A stretch of DNA of 64,000 nucleotides from Bacillota bacterium (GCA_023439505.1 JAEXNR010000014.1:1-64000); one strand, 5' to 3'; positions 47,890 through 56,610 are shown, counted from the first letter of the stretch. Program-made: numbers and translations. Notes: a model not told the origin generated them from the letters alone.

Positions 47890-48846
47890 TTACAGTTGAT
47901 CGGGATCCACTATTTCAAGTCCGGACCTTCGTCCTCTATCCTGATATAGGAGTTTACCGTCCCTTTTCCATAGTTTTATTTCAATTACCCCATCCATGTT
48001 CTCTACTATCTGTCGGTGCATTTCTCCCCGAAAGGGTGCCAAAATTGTTCCCCCCTGATGATATTGTGCAGTAATTTCAAGGCGAAACCTCAGGTCTTCC
48101 AATCTTATCTTTAATTTTTCTCTCCCGTATTCCATATCCTTAATTTTAGCTCCGGTATAGGTTGCAAAAACCAGACAGGTTTGATTGATTCTCAGGAAGG
48201 ACAGAAAGCCACGGAAAGAAGCTCCAAAGCATGGGATTCTCCCAATAGACAGCATAAAGGAGGCATCTTTGATAAAATGATTGGATTGCATCCAGATATA
48301 TCCTTTGGGAAAGGAGGTTCCCCAGTCTTTCTCGAGATAGCCGAGTCCCCCTTCGTAATTAAGCCTTCCGTCCGGAATACGTAAGGATCCTGTAACCTTG
48401 CTTTTGATATGAATTACTCCATGATAGCATTCCATCCCCGGAATGTAGGCAAAGGGTCCCATAATTGAGGGTCTGACCAGGGAATGAGGCAGGATGTACG
48501 CATCTTCAAACCCAAGAGATCCAAAGATCTCCGGATCATCATCCCGGATATTTATTATTACCCTCTTAGATGAGAAATAATTTTTCCCAATCCACAATTC
48601 AAATTTTTTCTCATTATAATAAAAATCTGAAATTGGGAATCGTAAATAATAGGACTTGTGATCATCCATCATAATCTGTATAAACGCATGGGAGTCAAGT
48701 CCATTCATGGAGATGCCCGGTATGATTACAATCATATGGTCGCTGGAAGCATCAACTATCTTATAGTACCATCCTTCAAAATAATGATTTTTCTTGTCTT
48801 TTCCCTGAAAAATTTCAGGGCATGTGATTCTTCTCCACCAATACAT
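47890..48846 (-). CDS. Tocopherol-cyclase-like protein
   Basis: A 318-residue protein of the tocopherol cyclase-like family. Signature stretches are FQGKDKKNHYFEGWYYK near the start, LEKDWGTSFPKGYIWMQSNHF in the middle (about 190-210) and a repeating beta-strand pattern with many aromatic residues. In plants the family closes the chroman ring of vitamin E; tocopherol is not expected in an anaerobe, so the substrate must differ. No signal peptide. ATG 48846 has GGAG ten bases upstream; the frame extends 20 codons further without a site. It is followed upstream by the DUF2892-type gene, with a 22-base gap. Confidence 0.75.
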   Translation of the reverse strand: MYWWRRITCPEIFQGKDKKNHYFEGWYYKIVDASSDHMIVIIPGISMNGLDSHAFIQIMMDDHKSYYLRFPISDFYYNEKKFELWIGKNYFSSKRVIINIRDDDPEIFGSLGFEDAYILPHSLVRPSIMGPFAYIPGMECYHGVIHIKSKVTGSLRIPDGRLNYEGGLGYLEKDWGTSFPKGYIWMQSNHFIKDASFMLSIGRIPCFGASFRGFLSFLRINQTCLVFATYTGAKIKDMEYGREKLKIRLEDLRFRLEITAQYHQGGTILAPFRGEMHRQIVENMDGVIEIKLWKRDGKLLYQDRGRRSGLEIVDPDQL

Positions 48847-48868
48847 GTTATCACGCTCCGGTTTCCTG

Positions 48869-49333
48869 TTATTGTTTTTCCACACGGTCAAGAAGATCAG
48901 AAACATCCTCCATCTCTCCGGTAAAGTCTCCCCTCATTATTTTTAATGCCATTTTTTCCAGATTGATTTCATCCTCTGTCCGTACCCCCCACTTTCTTAT
49001 AATGGGCAGAGAAGGACACCATCCCTGTAATGCATGGAGTAAAACGCAGCATCCAATGATAAGGGTTACATAGTTCCACTTTCCGGAAGTCTTCCTACCC
49101 AGATAGGAACTTAGAATAATCATCACTGCAGCATCTGTTTCCAGAACTCGTTCCGTATCCCACTCCATATTCAATTTTTTAATTCGTTCTGAAATTTGAG
49201 GTTCATTGTTCTTCTTCAGGATATTCAGGCTCCGAAGTATTTTGCTTCTGATCTCTGCATTAATCATCGGATTGGTCCGTAGAAAGACGCGAAACGCCGT
49301 GGGTGGCATTATATTTTTCATATTTATTTTCAT
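48869..49333 (-). CDS. Membrane protein with DUF2892/YgaP-like region
   Basis: A 154-residue protein with a basic N-terminal half (residues 1-60, rich in Lys, Arg and Asn) and a central hydrophobic stretch (about 78-115) that reads LGRKTSGKWNYVTLIIGCCVLLHALQG in part, close to the DUF2892/YgaP-type transmembrane hairpin. The tail is acidic. ATG 49333 follows AAGGAG with nine bases. Probably cotranscribed with the tocopherol-cyclase-like gene. Role unknown. Confidence 0.6.
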   Translation of the reverse strand: MKINMKNIMPPTAFRVFLRTNPMINAEIRSKILRSLNILKKNNEPQISERIKKLNMEWDTERVLETDAAVMIILSSYLGRKTSGKWNYVTLIIGCCVLLHALQGWCPSLPIIRKWGVRTEDEINLEKMALKIMRGDFTGEMEDVSDLLDRVEKQ

Positions 49334-49557
49334 TGGGTTACACTCCTTATTCAATCAGTTTTGACTTACTATCCAACGCAATAAGCAAACTTGATTTTAG
49401 TATGCTTCCATTCTGACAAATCATGCATTCTGTATTTTATCAACAATATGGAAAGACATTTCTCCTGTTTTATGTTACCATTAAAATAGTTGATTTTAAT
49501 TCATGACAAGTGATACGGCTTGCCGGTTCATCTTGTTTATTACCGGGAGGAATATTT

Positions 49558-51285
49558 ATGAAACTACTATGGAGACTTGGAAAAGAGGCGATTAGTTATA
49601 AATCCCTCTATATCATCGCTGTTCTCTCAACATTTGCTCTTACGATTATTAATTTGGCAGCACCTATGCTGTTGTCCAAGATGACGGCCGTTGTCAGTAC
49701 AACTATGACGGAAGCTTCAAAAAATAAAATACTGCTCTTTACCATCCTTTTGATCGGTTTGTATGTATTAAGAATTATATTTCGATATCTGAGTAATTAC
49801 CTGGCACATAAGGCTGCCTGGCATCTGGTAGAGGATTTGAGGGTGAAGGTCTATCGTAAAATTCAGGATTTCTCTATGAGTTTTTTCCATGATAAGCAAA
49901 CCGGTGATTTAATGAGCCGTGTTGTTAACGATACTGCCACCTTTGAGCTATTGTATGCGCATATTATTCCCGAAATGGTAACCAATATCGTCACGGTGGC
50001 GGGCGTAATGGCAATCTTATTGTCCATTAATGTTAAATTGGCGCTTCTTACCTTCATCCCCATCCCCTTAATCCTATTTTCCGGATGGGTGTTTGCCGTA
50101 AAGATACGGCCAAACTTCCAGAAATCACAGAAAGCGCTTGCTGGATTGAATGCCAAACTACAGGATAATTTCTCAGGTGTTCATGAAATCCAGGCATTTG
50201 GCCGCGAAGATTATGAAGAGGTACAGATTTTAAATAAGACGGGTGAATATACAAAAGCCATTCTATATGCCTTGAATTTAAGTGCATTATTTCATCCCGG
50301 TGTAGAGTTTTTATCTTCCATTGGAACAATTCTAGTTGTCGGGGCCGGTGGATTACTCGCATACAAACATCAATTATCCGTATCCGATATCGTTGCGTTT
50401 TTATTATACCTCTCCCTTTTTTACACTCCAATCACCGGTCTTGCAAGGCTTCTTGAGGATTTACAGCAAGCTTATGCCGGTGCGGAACGTGTTATGATGA
50501 TACTGGACACTCCCACCGATATTACAAATGCGGACGATGCCATAGAATTAAGTCATGTTCAGGGTGGTATCGCCTTTGAAGATGTTAGCTTTCACTACGA
50601 AGAAGAAGTCCCTGTCCTTGATCATATTAATTTTACCTGTCGCCCGGGACAAATGGTCGCATTGGTTGGACCGACAGGAGTGGGAAAAACTACGTTGACC
50701 CAGTTGATTTCAAGGTTTTATGATCCTGCAAAAGGAAACATATTAATCGATGGTATTGATATCAGGCAGGTCACCCTGCAAAGTCTTCGTTCTAATATTG
50801 CGCCGGTACTTCAGGATACCTTTTTATTTCATGGCACGATAGCAGAAAATATCGGTTATGCCGATCCGGAGGCAGATCTGGACGCTATTATAGCTGCAGC
50901 AAAAGCTGCCCGCATCCATGATAATATTATGGCGATGCCGGATCAATATGATACAAAAGTCGGTGAACGGGGTATGCGTCTGTCCGGCGGACAAAAGCAG
51001 AGAATTGCTATTGCCAGAGCCATTCTTCGCAAAGCTCCGATTATTATTCTGGATGAAGCAACTGCCTCGGTTGACGTAGAGACGGAAAAAGAGATTCAAA
51101 AAGCAATTGCGGATCTGGCTGGTTCCAGAACGATCATTGCTATCGCTCATCGCCTCTCAACCATTCAAAATGCGGATATGATTCTTGTTCTGGAACAAGG
51201 TAAGATCGTTCAAAAAGGCACCCACGAGGAATTGCTGGAGCAGAAGGGATTATATCAGCGGCTGAATAAGGCACAAAGAAAATAA
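49558..51285 (+). CDS. ABC exporter, fused permease-ATPase
   Basis: A 575-residue half-transporter of the MsbA/LmrA type. Six membrane segments lie in residues 15-310, and the ATPase domain (about 335-575) has Walker A GPTGVGKTT, signature LSGGQKQR, Walker B IILDEATASVD and the switch His in IAHRLST. It would work as a homodimer; lipids or drugs are the usual cargo. ATG 49558 follows GGGAGGA; the frame is open 16 codons further up. No partner gene and no clear terminator. Confidence 0.92.
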   Translation: MKLLWRLGKEAISYKSLYIIAVLSTFALTIINLAAPMLLSKMTAVVSTTMTEASKNKILLFTILLIGLYVLRIIFRYLSNYLAHKAAWHLVEDLRVKVYRKIQDFSMSFFHDKQTGDLMSRVVNDTATFELLYAHIIPEMVTNIVTVAGVMAILLSINVKLALLTFIPIPLILFSGWVFAVKIRPNFQKSQKALAGLNAKLQDNFSGVHEIQAFGREDYEEVQILNKTGEYTKAILYALNLSALFHPGVEFLSSIGTILVVGAGGLLAYKHQLSVSDIVAFLLYLSLFYTPITGLARLLEDLQQAYAGAERVMMILDTPTDITNADDAIELSHVQGGIAFEDVSFHYEEEVPVLDHINFTCRPGQMVALVGPTGVGKTTLTQLISRFYDPAKGNILIDGIDIRQVTLQSLRSNIAPVLQDTFLFHGTIAENIGYADPEADLDAIIAAAKAARIHDNIMAMPDQYDTKVGERGMRLSGGQKQRIAIARAILRKAPIIILDEATASVDVETEKEIQKAIADLAGSRTIIAIAHRLSTIQNADMILVLEQGKIVQKGTHEELLEQKGLYQRLNKAQRK

Positions 51286-51707
51286 TCCCTCCTGATTACA
51301 GACTCTCTTTCTCCTTCCTTCTTTTCCAAATTAGCATAATTCTGAAAATTTGAACTTATAATTTAACATTTTCGTAATATTTATTTAAATGTTATGCAAT
51401 AATTTTTTCGAAATATTATCTCAATCCGGCTACTGTCCATCCCCTGTCCGATTGGTAATTTTACCGCATATATCATAGCTAAATTACTGAATTTAACGCT
51501 TTTATATCTGACAATTGATTACATCAAAACTGGAAACTTCGCATCAAATTACTTACATTTAATTCCATAATTTCAGTCACAATATGGTACTATTCTTGTA
51601 GTACAAGGAAAGGGAACCAAAATATAACTATTGAACCGCTGCAATCTATGTGATAGTCTATGGGTACGGCTTGATTGAAACCAACATCCCATAAGGAGGA
51701 TCACATT
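51286..51707. other. Long AT-rich spacer and leader before the CAP gene
   Basis: About 420 bases without a gene. No convincing SigA promoter was found. The last 100 bases could fold: GGGA (51612-51615) with TCCC (51687-51690), CCG (51636-51638) with CGG (51667-51669), and CAATC (51642-51646) with GATTG (51673-51677), the last two crossing as in a pseudoknot. No known riboswitch class was recognised. Confidence 0.35.
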
Positions 51708-52715
51708 ATGAAAACAGTAATTGCTACATTATGTACACTTGCCTTATCTTTTATAGGTGCCTTTGGTGTAAATCAAAACTCAACAGACATTACACAAAAC
51801 ACTACGACCAATGCAGACACGGTGAAGGTTCAGGAATACTCTACAACAGTAGACCAAATTCAAAATATTACCGCAGATGCATCAACCGATACTATATTAA
51901 ATACGCAGCAGGATGCGAACAAGGTCGAAGACACTCGAGCAAAAATAAGAGCAAATGCCCTTGGTGATCTTACAACCGGGGAAGTACAGACCCCTGAGAA
52001 AGATCAGCAGACATTTGTAAAGGGTGCATCAACTACCGTTCCTTCCAAAGTATCTGCTAAGACAAGCTGTCCTAAGAATCAGAAAACCGTTCTTTATAAA
52101 AATGTTGATATTTCTAAATGTAAATCAACCGCTGACATTAAAAATAAGCTGAAACAAAACGGTTACACCTTAAAGAGCAGTGATTTAAAGAAACTTTTAA
52201 CCAAAGTTCAGAAAAATTGTTCAGCCAAAAATAACGCAACAACCAAGCCGTCTACAGGATCAAATTCAACTAATACAGAAACCAAACCAGTAACCAAGCC
52301 AGTAACAAATAATAATTCAGGAAGCACAAGTAATACAAATCAAAATGATTTTGCCAGTCAGGTAATTAAATTAGTGAACCAGGAACGTGCAAAAGCAGGA
52401 TTATCTGCATTTACAACCAATGCTCCTCTTACCGCTGCAGCAAACAAACGTGCACAGGAAATTGTACAGTCTTTCTCACACACCAGACCGGACGGCAGCT
52501 CCAGCTTTACAGCATTAAAAGATTATAAGGTATCCTATAATACAGCAGGTGAAAATATTGCCTACGGACAGAAGACTCCTCAGGAAGTGGTAACCGGATG
52601 GATGAATTCTCCCGGTCACAGAGCAAATATCTTAAACAAGAATTTTAACAAAATCGGTGTCGGAGTATATCAGGTTAACGGAACTTATTACTGGACACAA
52701 GAGTTCACCAACTAA
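51708..52715 (+). CDS. Secreted CAP-domain (SCP/PR1-like) protein
   Basis: A 335-residue exported protein. An N-terminal signal peptide (about residues 1-20, ending near FIGAFG) is followed by a Thr/Gln/Asn-rich region, a segment with a repeated KNKLKQNGYTLKSSDLKKLL-type sequence (about 125-170), a Thr/Asn/Pro linker, and a CAP domain (about 210-335). The CAP domain has QERAKAGLSAF, FSHTRPDGSS, GENIAYGQ and SPGHRANIL, as in B. subtilis YkwD. CAP proteins of this class are common in spore- and wall-associated proteins of Clostridia; biochemical role uncertain. ATG 51708 follows AAGGAGG with nine bases. Strong terminator after it. Confidence 0.9.
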   Translation: MKTVIATLCTLALSFIGAFGVNQNSTDITQNTTTNADTVKVQEYSTTVDQIQNITADASTDTILNTQQDANKVEDTRAKIRANALGDLTTGEVQTPEKDQQTFVKGASTTVPSKVSAKTSCPKNQKTVLYKNVDISKCKSTADIKNKLKQNGYTLKSSDLKKLLTKVQKNCSAKNNATTKPSTGSNSTNTETKPVTKPVTNNNSGSTSNTNQNDFASQVIKLVNQERAKAGLSAFTTNAPLTAAANKRAQEIVQSFSHTRPDGSSSFTALKDYKVSYNTAGENIAYGQKTPQEVVTGWMNSPGHRANILNKNFNKIGVGVYQVNGTYYWTQEFTN

Positions 52716-52770
52716 AAAAGCAGTACCAGAAGTAACACAGGTAAAATCAACTCCCTAACGTATTCCTTTG

Positions 52771-52822
52771 ATAAAAGAGTCTGATCCCCATAGATTGATC
52801 TATGACGGACAGACTCTTTTAT
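52771..52822 (+). terminator. Terminator of the CAP gene
   Basis: Stem ATAAAAGAGTCTG with its complement and inner pairs CATAGAT/ATCTATG, ending in TTTTATG. It lies 56 bases past the stop. Confidence 0.85.
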
Positions 52823-52894
52823 GTTCTGCTGGCTCAATCGAGATGATAAAATAGAATAACTTTGATGACCGGAATAACTGTCCCATTTGCACGC

Positions 52895-52940
52895 ATAAAA
52901 AGAGAGTATCTGCGAATATATTACGATACTCTCTTTTTAT
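52895..52940 (-). terminator. Terminator of the HNELP/RKGWY peptide unit
   Basis: Perfect 16-bp stem ATAAAAAGAGAGTATC with its complement and a 14-base loop. Runs of T follow on both strands. On the minus strand it closes the transcript that starts near 53390. Confidence 0.88.
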
Positions 52941-53037
52941 TTGAATTTATTCATATGTTCCTGGTGGTCCATACCATCCTTTCCTTATATTTTGAGGTAA
53001 TTCGTTATGTTTTTGTTGGACTATACCTCCGATTCTG

Positions 53038-53095
53038 CTGATCTATTAAATTTCCTGTAAATGGTACTGATCTATTGAACTTCCTGTAAATGGTA
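53038..53095. repeat. 29-bp direct repeat in the peptide locus
   Basis: Two tandem 29-bp units (53038-53066 and 53067-53095) differ at two positions. The left unit contains the TAA-TAG stops and the right one the sense codons at the same places, so the duplication or later point changes created or removed the stop between R2 and R3. Confidence 0.85.
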
Positions 53096-53234
53096 CAAAT
53101 GTTATTTCAAAATAAGAATTGAATATAAAATGCGGTGGACTGTACCATCCTTTCCTTAAAGTATGGGGTAATTCGTTATGTCTCTGGTGGTATGTACCTT
53201 CTTTCGATTTTATTATTTTCATCTTGCTATCCAT
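53046..53234 (-). CDS. Possible 62-residue peptide containing repeat R2
   Basis: This is the longest intact piece of the interrupted frame. It starts at ATG 53234 (or ATG 53222), carries the R2 motif RHNELPHTLRKGWYSPP at residues 18-34, and ends in an aromatic tail VPFTGSS. The ribosome site is poor (TAAAGAA directly before the ATG), so translation is doubtful unless it restarts after the four-codon MYK frame upstream. No signal peptide or double glycine. Confidence 0.35.
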   Translation of the reverse strand: MDSKMKIIKSKEGTYHQRHNELPHTLRKGWYSPPHFIFNSYFEITFVPFTGSSIDQYHLQEI

Positions 53235-53335
53235 TTCTTTAGGAAGAGTCTTATGTCTTACTGAGTTATAAGTCTTCCGGTGTTACTTGTACATTGGACT
53301 CACCTCCCAGATGAATATGTTTTCTGTTTAGTAAT

Positions 53336-53370
53336 GTAATTTGTAATTTGTAATTTGTAATTTGTAATTT
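53336..53370. repeat. Heptanucleotide repeat (GTAATTT)5 in the peptide-unit leader
   Basis: Five perfect tandem copies of GTAATTT, preceded by a partial copy (53331-53335). It lies between the transcription start expected near 53390 and the ribosome site at 53303-53310, so length changes would alter the 5' leader rather than promoter spacing. Confidence 0.9.
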
Positions 53371-53396
53371 GTGTTATGCTTTGTTTTTATGTTTTC

Positions 53397-53425
53397 ATTG
53401 TAGACCAACTTGTATCATTTGTCAA
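53397..53425 (-). promoter_or_regulatory. SigA-type promoter of the peptide unit
   Basis: TTGACA-17-TACAAT on the minus strand (53420-53425 and 53397-53402). Together with the terminator at 52895-52940 it defines a transcript of about 490 bases. The AT-rich remainder to 53637 shows no gene. Confidence 0.8.
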
Positions 53426-53637
53426 TACTATTTTCATTAATTTTTATAATATTTTATTATTAATTATAGTAATGTATTATTGTCTGATTATTCACTACAA
53501 TTCATACTATTGTCAGTATTTTACATTTTCAATTAAATTCCCGTACACTATTTCCTATCAGCATCCATTTAATCAACATATTTCATACGGATCCTCTGAT
53601 ACTTTCATGCCAATCAGCAGATTTCACATCGAAACTC

Positions 53638-54204
53638 TTACAATTGCTCGATAAAATACTGATGTACCCCGGTGTCTTTCGTAAGCTCCGGATGAAAAGA
53701 TGTTACCAGCATATGCTTTTGTCTGGCTGCTACAATATGACCATCATAAGTTGCGAGAATCTCTGCCTCCTTACCAATATGCTCTATGTATGGTGCCCGA
53801 ATAAATACCATAGGGATATCTCCCACATTAGCCATAGGTTCCATCGTCTGAAAACTTCCAAGCTGCCGACCGTAGGCATTTCTTTTTACGCTGATATCCA
53901 TGGTTCCCAGATAAATATGCGGATCATTCACAATTTGTCCTGCAAGCAGGATCATTCCGGCACAGGTTCCAAACACCGGAATACCTTCTAAAATCATACC
54001 TTTCAGAGGATATAGCATATTCAATTCTTTCAGAAGTTTACCGATTACCGTACTCTCTCCTCCAGGTAATATAATCCCCTCCAGGTCATCTCTCAGGTCT
54101 GATTTCTGACGAATTTCAATCCCGTCCGCTCCCAGAGTGTGTAACATATCTATATGTTCGGCAAAAGCGCCCTGGACTGCCAAAACACCGATTTTCTTTT
54201 TCAT
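53638..54204 (-). CDS. pdxT: Pyridoxal 5'-phosphate synthase glutaminase subunit
   Basis: Provides ammonia to PdxS. The 188-residue class I amidotransferase has GVLAVQGAFAEH at the start, LPGGEST, the nucleophile Cys in FGTCAGMILL (about residue 80) and His-Glu in SFHPELT. Length is normal. Its ATG shares one base with the stop of pdxS. Confidence 0.96.
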   Translation of the reverse strand: MKKKIGVLAVQGAFAEHIDMLHTLGADGIEIRQKSDLRDDLEGIILPGGESTVIGKLLKELNMLYPLKGMILEGIPVFGTCAGMILLAGQIVNDPHIYLGTMDISVKRNAYGRQLGSFQTMEPMANVGDIPMVFIRAPYIEHIGKEAEILATYDGHIVAARQKHMLVTSFHPELTKDTGVHQYFIEQL

Positions 54205-55076
54205 TATACACCTCTTGCCGACATAATTAATTCTATTTCCTGTTCGTTAATGCCTACCATAGCCTCTCCCAAATCCTCTGATAATTCAGCGATCAGGCCC
54301 GGGTCATTAAAGTTCGTTACGGCCTTTACAATTGCCTGGGCGCGTTTTGCCGGATTTCCTGATTTAAAAATACCGGATCCCACAAATACCCCTTCCGCTC
54401 CAAGCTGCATAAGAAGTGCTGCATCAGCCGGTGTGGCAACACCGCCGGCCGCAAAGTTTACCACAGGAAGCTTGCCATTGGCGTTTACATATTCCACCAG
54501 ATCATAAGGAACCTGTAACTCTTTGGCCGCCTGAAACAATTCATCCTCCCGCATACTCTGCAGCTGTCTGATCTGACGCATGATCAGTCTGAGGTGGCGA
54601 ACAGCCTGAACCACATCTCCGGTGCCCGGCTCCCCCTTCGTTCTGATCATGGAGGCACCTTCCTGAATCCGTCGCAAGGCCTCCCCTAAGTCTTTGGCAC
54701 CGCATACGAAGGGTACATCAAACTTGGTTTTATCGATATGGTAGGTATCATCTGCCGGTGAAAGTACCTCACTTTCATCAATATAATCAATCTCAATCGC
54801 TTGAAGTATCTGTGCCTCCGCGAAATGTCCGATACGTACCTTCGCCATCACCGGGATGGATACCGCCTGTTGGATTCCCCGAATCATTCCTGGATCACTC
54901 ATTCTTGACACGCCACCTGCAGCGCGGATATCAGCGGGTATTCTTTCCAATGCCATGACAGCACATGCTCCTGCTTCCTGTGCAATCCTTGCCTGCTCCG
55001 GCGTGGTAACATCCATAATTACACCGCCCTTTAACATTTGTGCCAGATTTTTTCCTAATTCGTAACGTTCCTTCAT
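54204..55076 (-). CDS. pdxS: Pyridoxal 5'-phosphate synthase subunit PdxS
   Basis: Makes pyridoxal phosphate from ribose 5-phosphate, glyceraldehyde 3-phosphate and ammonia. The 290-residue barrel includes GGVIMDVTTPEQA, the substrate Lys in VMAKVRIGHFAEA, RTKGEPGTGDVV and VNFAAGGVATPADAALLMQLG. Very conserved. AAGGAG-like sequence precedes ATG 55076. Divergent from its likely activator. Confidence 0.97.
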   Translation of the reverse strand: MKERYELGKNLAQMLKGGVIMDVTTPEQARIAQEAGACAVMALERIPADIRAAGGVSRMSDPGMIRGIQQAVSIPVMAKVRIGHFAEAQILQAIEIDYIDESEVLSPADDTYHIDKTKFDVPFVCGAKDLGEALRRIQEGASMIRTKGEPGTGDVVQAVRHLRLIMRQIRQLQSMREDELFQAAKELQVPYDLVEYVNANGKLPVVNFAAGGVATPADAALLMQLGAEGVFVGSGIFKSGNPAKRAQAIVKAVTNFNDPGLIAELSEDLGEAMVGINEQEIELIMSARGV

Positions 55077-55098
55077 GTTATTATTTCTCCTTTTTTAC

Positions 55099-55182
55099 TT
55101 GACGTTTTCTTTTATTTGCCTTATTATAATACGAACCTGATGGTGTTATAAGTATCAGAAACAGTTAAGTTAATGGTATCAG
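55099..55182 (+). promoter_or_regulatory. pdxR promoter and PdxR operator region
   Basis: TTGACG-17-TATTAT on the plus strand (55099-55127) for the regulator. Between the divergent genes lie CTGAT (55137-55141) and two ATCAG (55154-55158, 55178-55182); the first two form an inverted repeat and the last two a direct repeat 24 bases apart, as in MocR/PdxR operators. On the minus strand a TATAAT has no good -35, which fits activation of pdxST. Confidence 0.5.
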
Positions 55183-55197
55183 ATTGGAGAAATCAGT

Positions 55198-56607
55198 ATG
55201 GATATGTTAACCCCCATCCTAAATTCAGAGAGTAAAATTCCCCTTTATCATCAGCTTTATACCTTTATTAGATCGGAAATCCGCTCAGGAAAAATCCCTT
55301 CCCAGACAAAGCTTCCATCAAAAAGAAAATTATCCGCTTACTTAAATGTAAGCCAGAACACCATACAGGCTGCTTATGACCAATTAATGGAGGAAGGGTA
55401 TATTGTCCCGATGGAACGGAAAGGTTTTTTTGTAAATCAGCTGGATCATATGAAAACAATCCGGCTTCCCAGAGAGAATCAACAAAACCCTGCCCGATCC
55501 GGTGAGAAATCCCATCTTTTTGATTTCTCATATCATGGAGTGGATCTTCCCACCTTTCCCTTTGGACTATGGAGAAAGCTGATGAAAGATGTTATTAATG
55601 AATATGATGAAGAATTGTTGCAGCCCGGTGACTCCCTTGGTTTTCTGCAATTACGGCAGGCTGTCGCCCAATATCTGCACCAATCAAGAGGCGTACACTG
55701 TACGAAGGAACAGATTATTATTAGTTCCGGCACAGAACTATTATTTCAGACCCTGATACAACTGCTTCACAAAGATAGTATTTACGGAATTGAAAATCCG
55801 GGATATGAAAAATTGAACCAACTATTTATCGGTAACCGCGCTGATTTTCGCTCTATCTGTATTGACCGAAAAGGAATGATCCTGGAGGAGATCCAGAAAA
55901 GCAAAGCCAATATTTTATGCATTACACCTGCCCATCAGTTTCCATCCGGAGAAATTATGCCCATCAATCGAAGAATTCAGCTGCTCAACTGGGCCAATGA
56001 AGATGATAACCGATACCTGATTGAAGATGATTATGACAGTGAATTTAAATTCAGCGGCAAACCTGTTCCTGCCCTACAGGGACTGGATGGCAACGAAAAG
56101 GTCATCTATATGGGTTCTATGTCCAAATCGCTTTCCCCAACAATCCGTGTCAGCTATATGGTTCTCCCGACTCATTTAATGAAACGGTACCAGGATAAGC
56201 TCTCCTATATTCTTTGCCCTGTTCCGGTCATTGATCAGAAGGTTCTTTATTATTTCATTCGGGATGGTTATTTTGAACGGCATTTAAATAAAATGAGAAA
56301 TGTTTATAAAAGAAAAAGAGAGTTATTGATCAAGAATATCCTGGATTTACATAGTAATATTCAGATATTGGGTGCGGACGCAGGCCTGCATCTGCTGGTG
56401 ACGGTAGAAAACCAAATGTCCGAACAGGAGTTGATCACCGCTGCTTACCGCCAGGGAGTTAAGGTGTATGGAATATCAAAATATTATTTTGATAAATCCA
56501 GTCTTCCAGCCCCGCCCACCATCCTCCTGGGTTATGCAGCCATGTCCGAACACCAGATCTGCGAGGCTGTCGACCGATTATATCAGGCATGGTTTTCCGT
56601 CCGGTAA
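55198..56607 (+). CDS. pdxR: MocR/PdxR-type GntR-aminotransferase regulator
   Basis: A 469-residue regulator: an N-terminal GntR winged helix (residues 10-80, IPLYHQLYTFIRSEIRSG and SQNTIQAAYDQL) joined to a class I aminotransferase-like domain (about 120-465) that binds PLP through the Lys in MGSMSKSLSPTIR. Proteins of this type activate pdxST when PLP is low; the divergent position next to pdxST supports this. GGAGAAATC precedes ATG 55198. It converges with the next gene, three bases apart. Confidence 0.9.
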   Translation: MDMLTPILNSESKIPLYHQLYTFIRSEIRSGKIPSQTKLPSKRKLSAYLNVSQNTIQAAYDQLMEEGYIVPMERKGFFVNQLDHMKTIRLPRENQQNPARSGEKSHLFDFSYHGVDLPTFPFGLWRKLMKDVINEYDEELLQPGDSLGFLQLRQAVAQYLHQSRGVHCTKEQIIISSGTELLFQTLIQLLHKDSIYGIENPGYEKLNQLFIGNRADFRSICIDRKGMILEEIQKSKANILCITPAHQFPSGEIMPINRRIQLLNWANEDDNRYLIEDDYDSEFKFSGKPVPALQGLDGNEKVIYMGSMSKSLSPTIRVSYMVLPTHLMKRYQDKLSYILCPVPVIDQKVLYYFIRDGYFERHLNKMRNVYKRKRELLIKNILDLHSNIQILGADAGLHLLVTVENQMSEQELITAAYRQGVKVYGISKYYFDKSSLPAPPTILLGYAAMSEHQICEAVDRLYQAWFSVR

Positions 56608-56610
56608 TTC

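Larger units (their letters stand above)
52947..53294 (-). pseudogene. Repeat-peptide locus (HNELP...RKGWY), frame interrupted by stops
   Basis: From ATG 53294, eight bases after a perfect GGAGGTGA, one minus-strand frame runs 115 codons to a TAA at 52947-52949, but is broken by TAA at codon 4 and by TAA-TAG at 53043-53048. It carries three versions of one motif: R1 (53233-53273, TYNSVRHKTLPKEM), R2 (53133-53198, YHQRHNELPHTLRKGWYSPP) and R3 (52950-53027, QQKHNELPQNIRKGWYGPP). In R2 and R3, HNELP and RKGWY are invariant and three of the changed codons are synonymous, which suggests past or present translation. R3 has no start of its own. No homologue or maturase was recognised. Confidence 0.55.

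Noticed and set aside
51600..51700. c-di-AMP or c-di-GMP riboswitch before the CAP gene
   Set aside because: The conserved blocks of these classes could not be found by eye.
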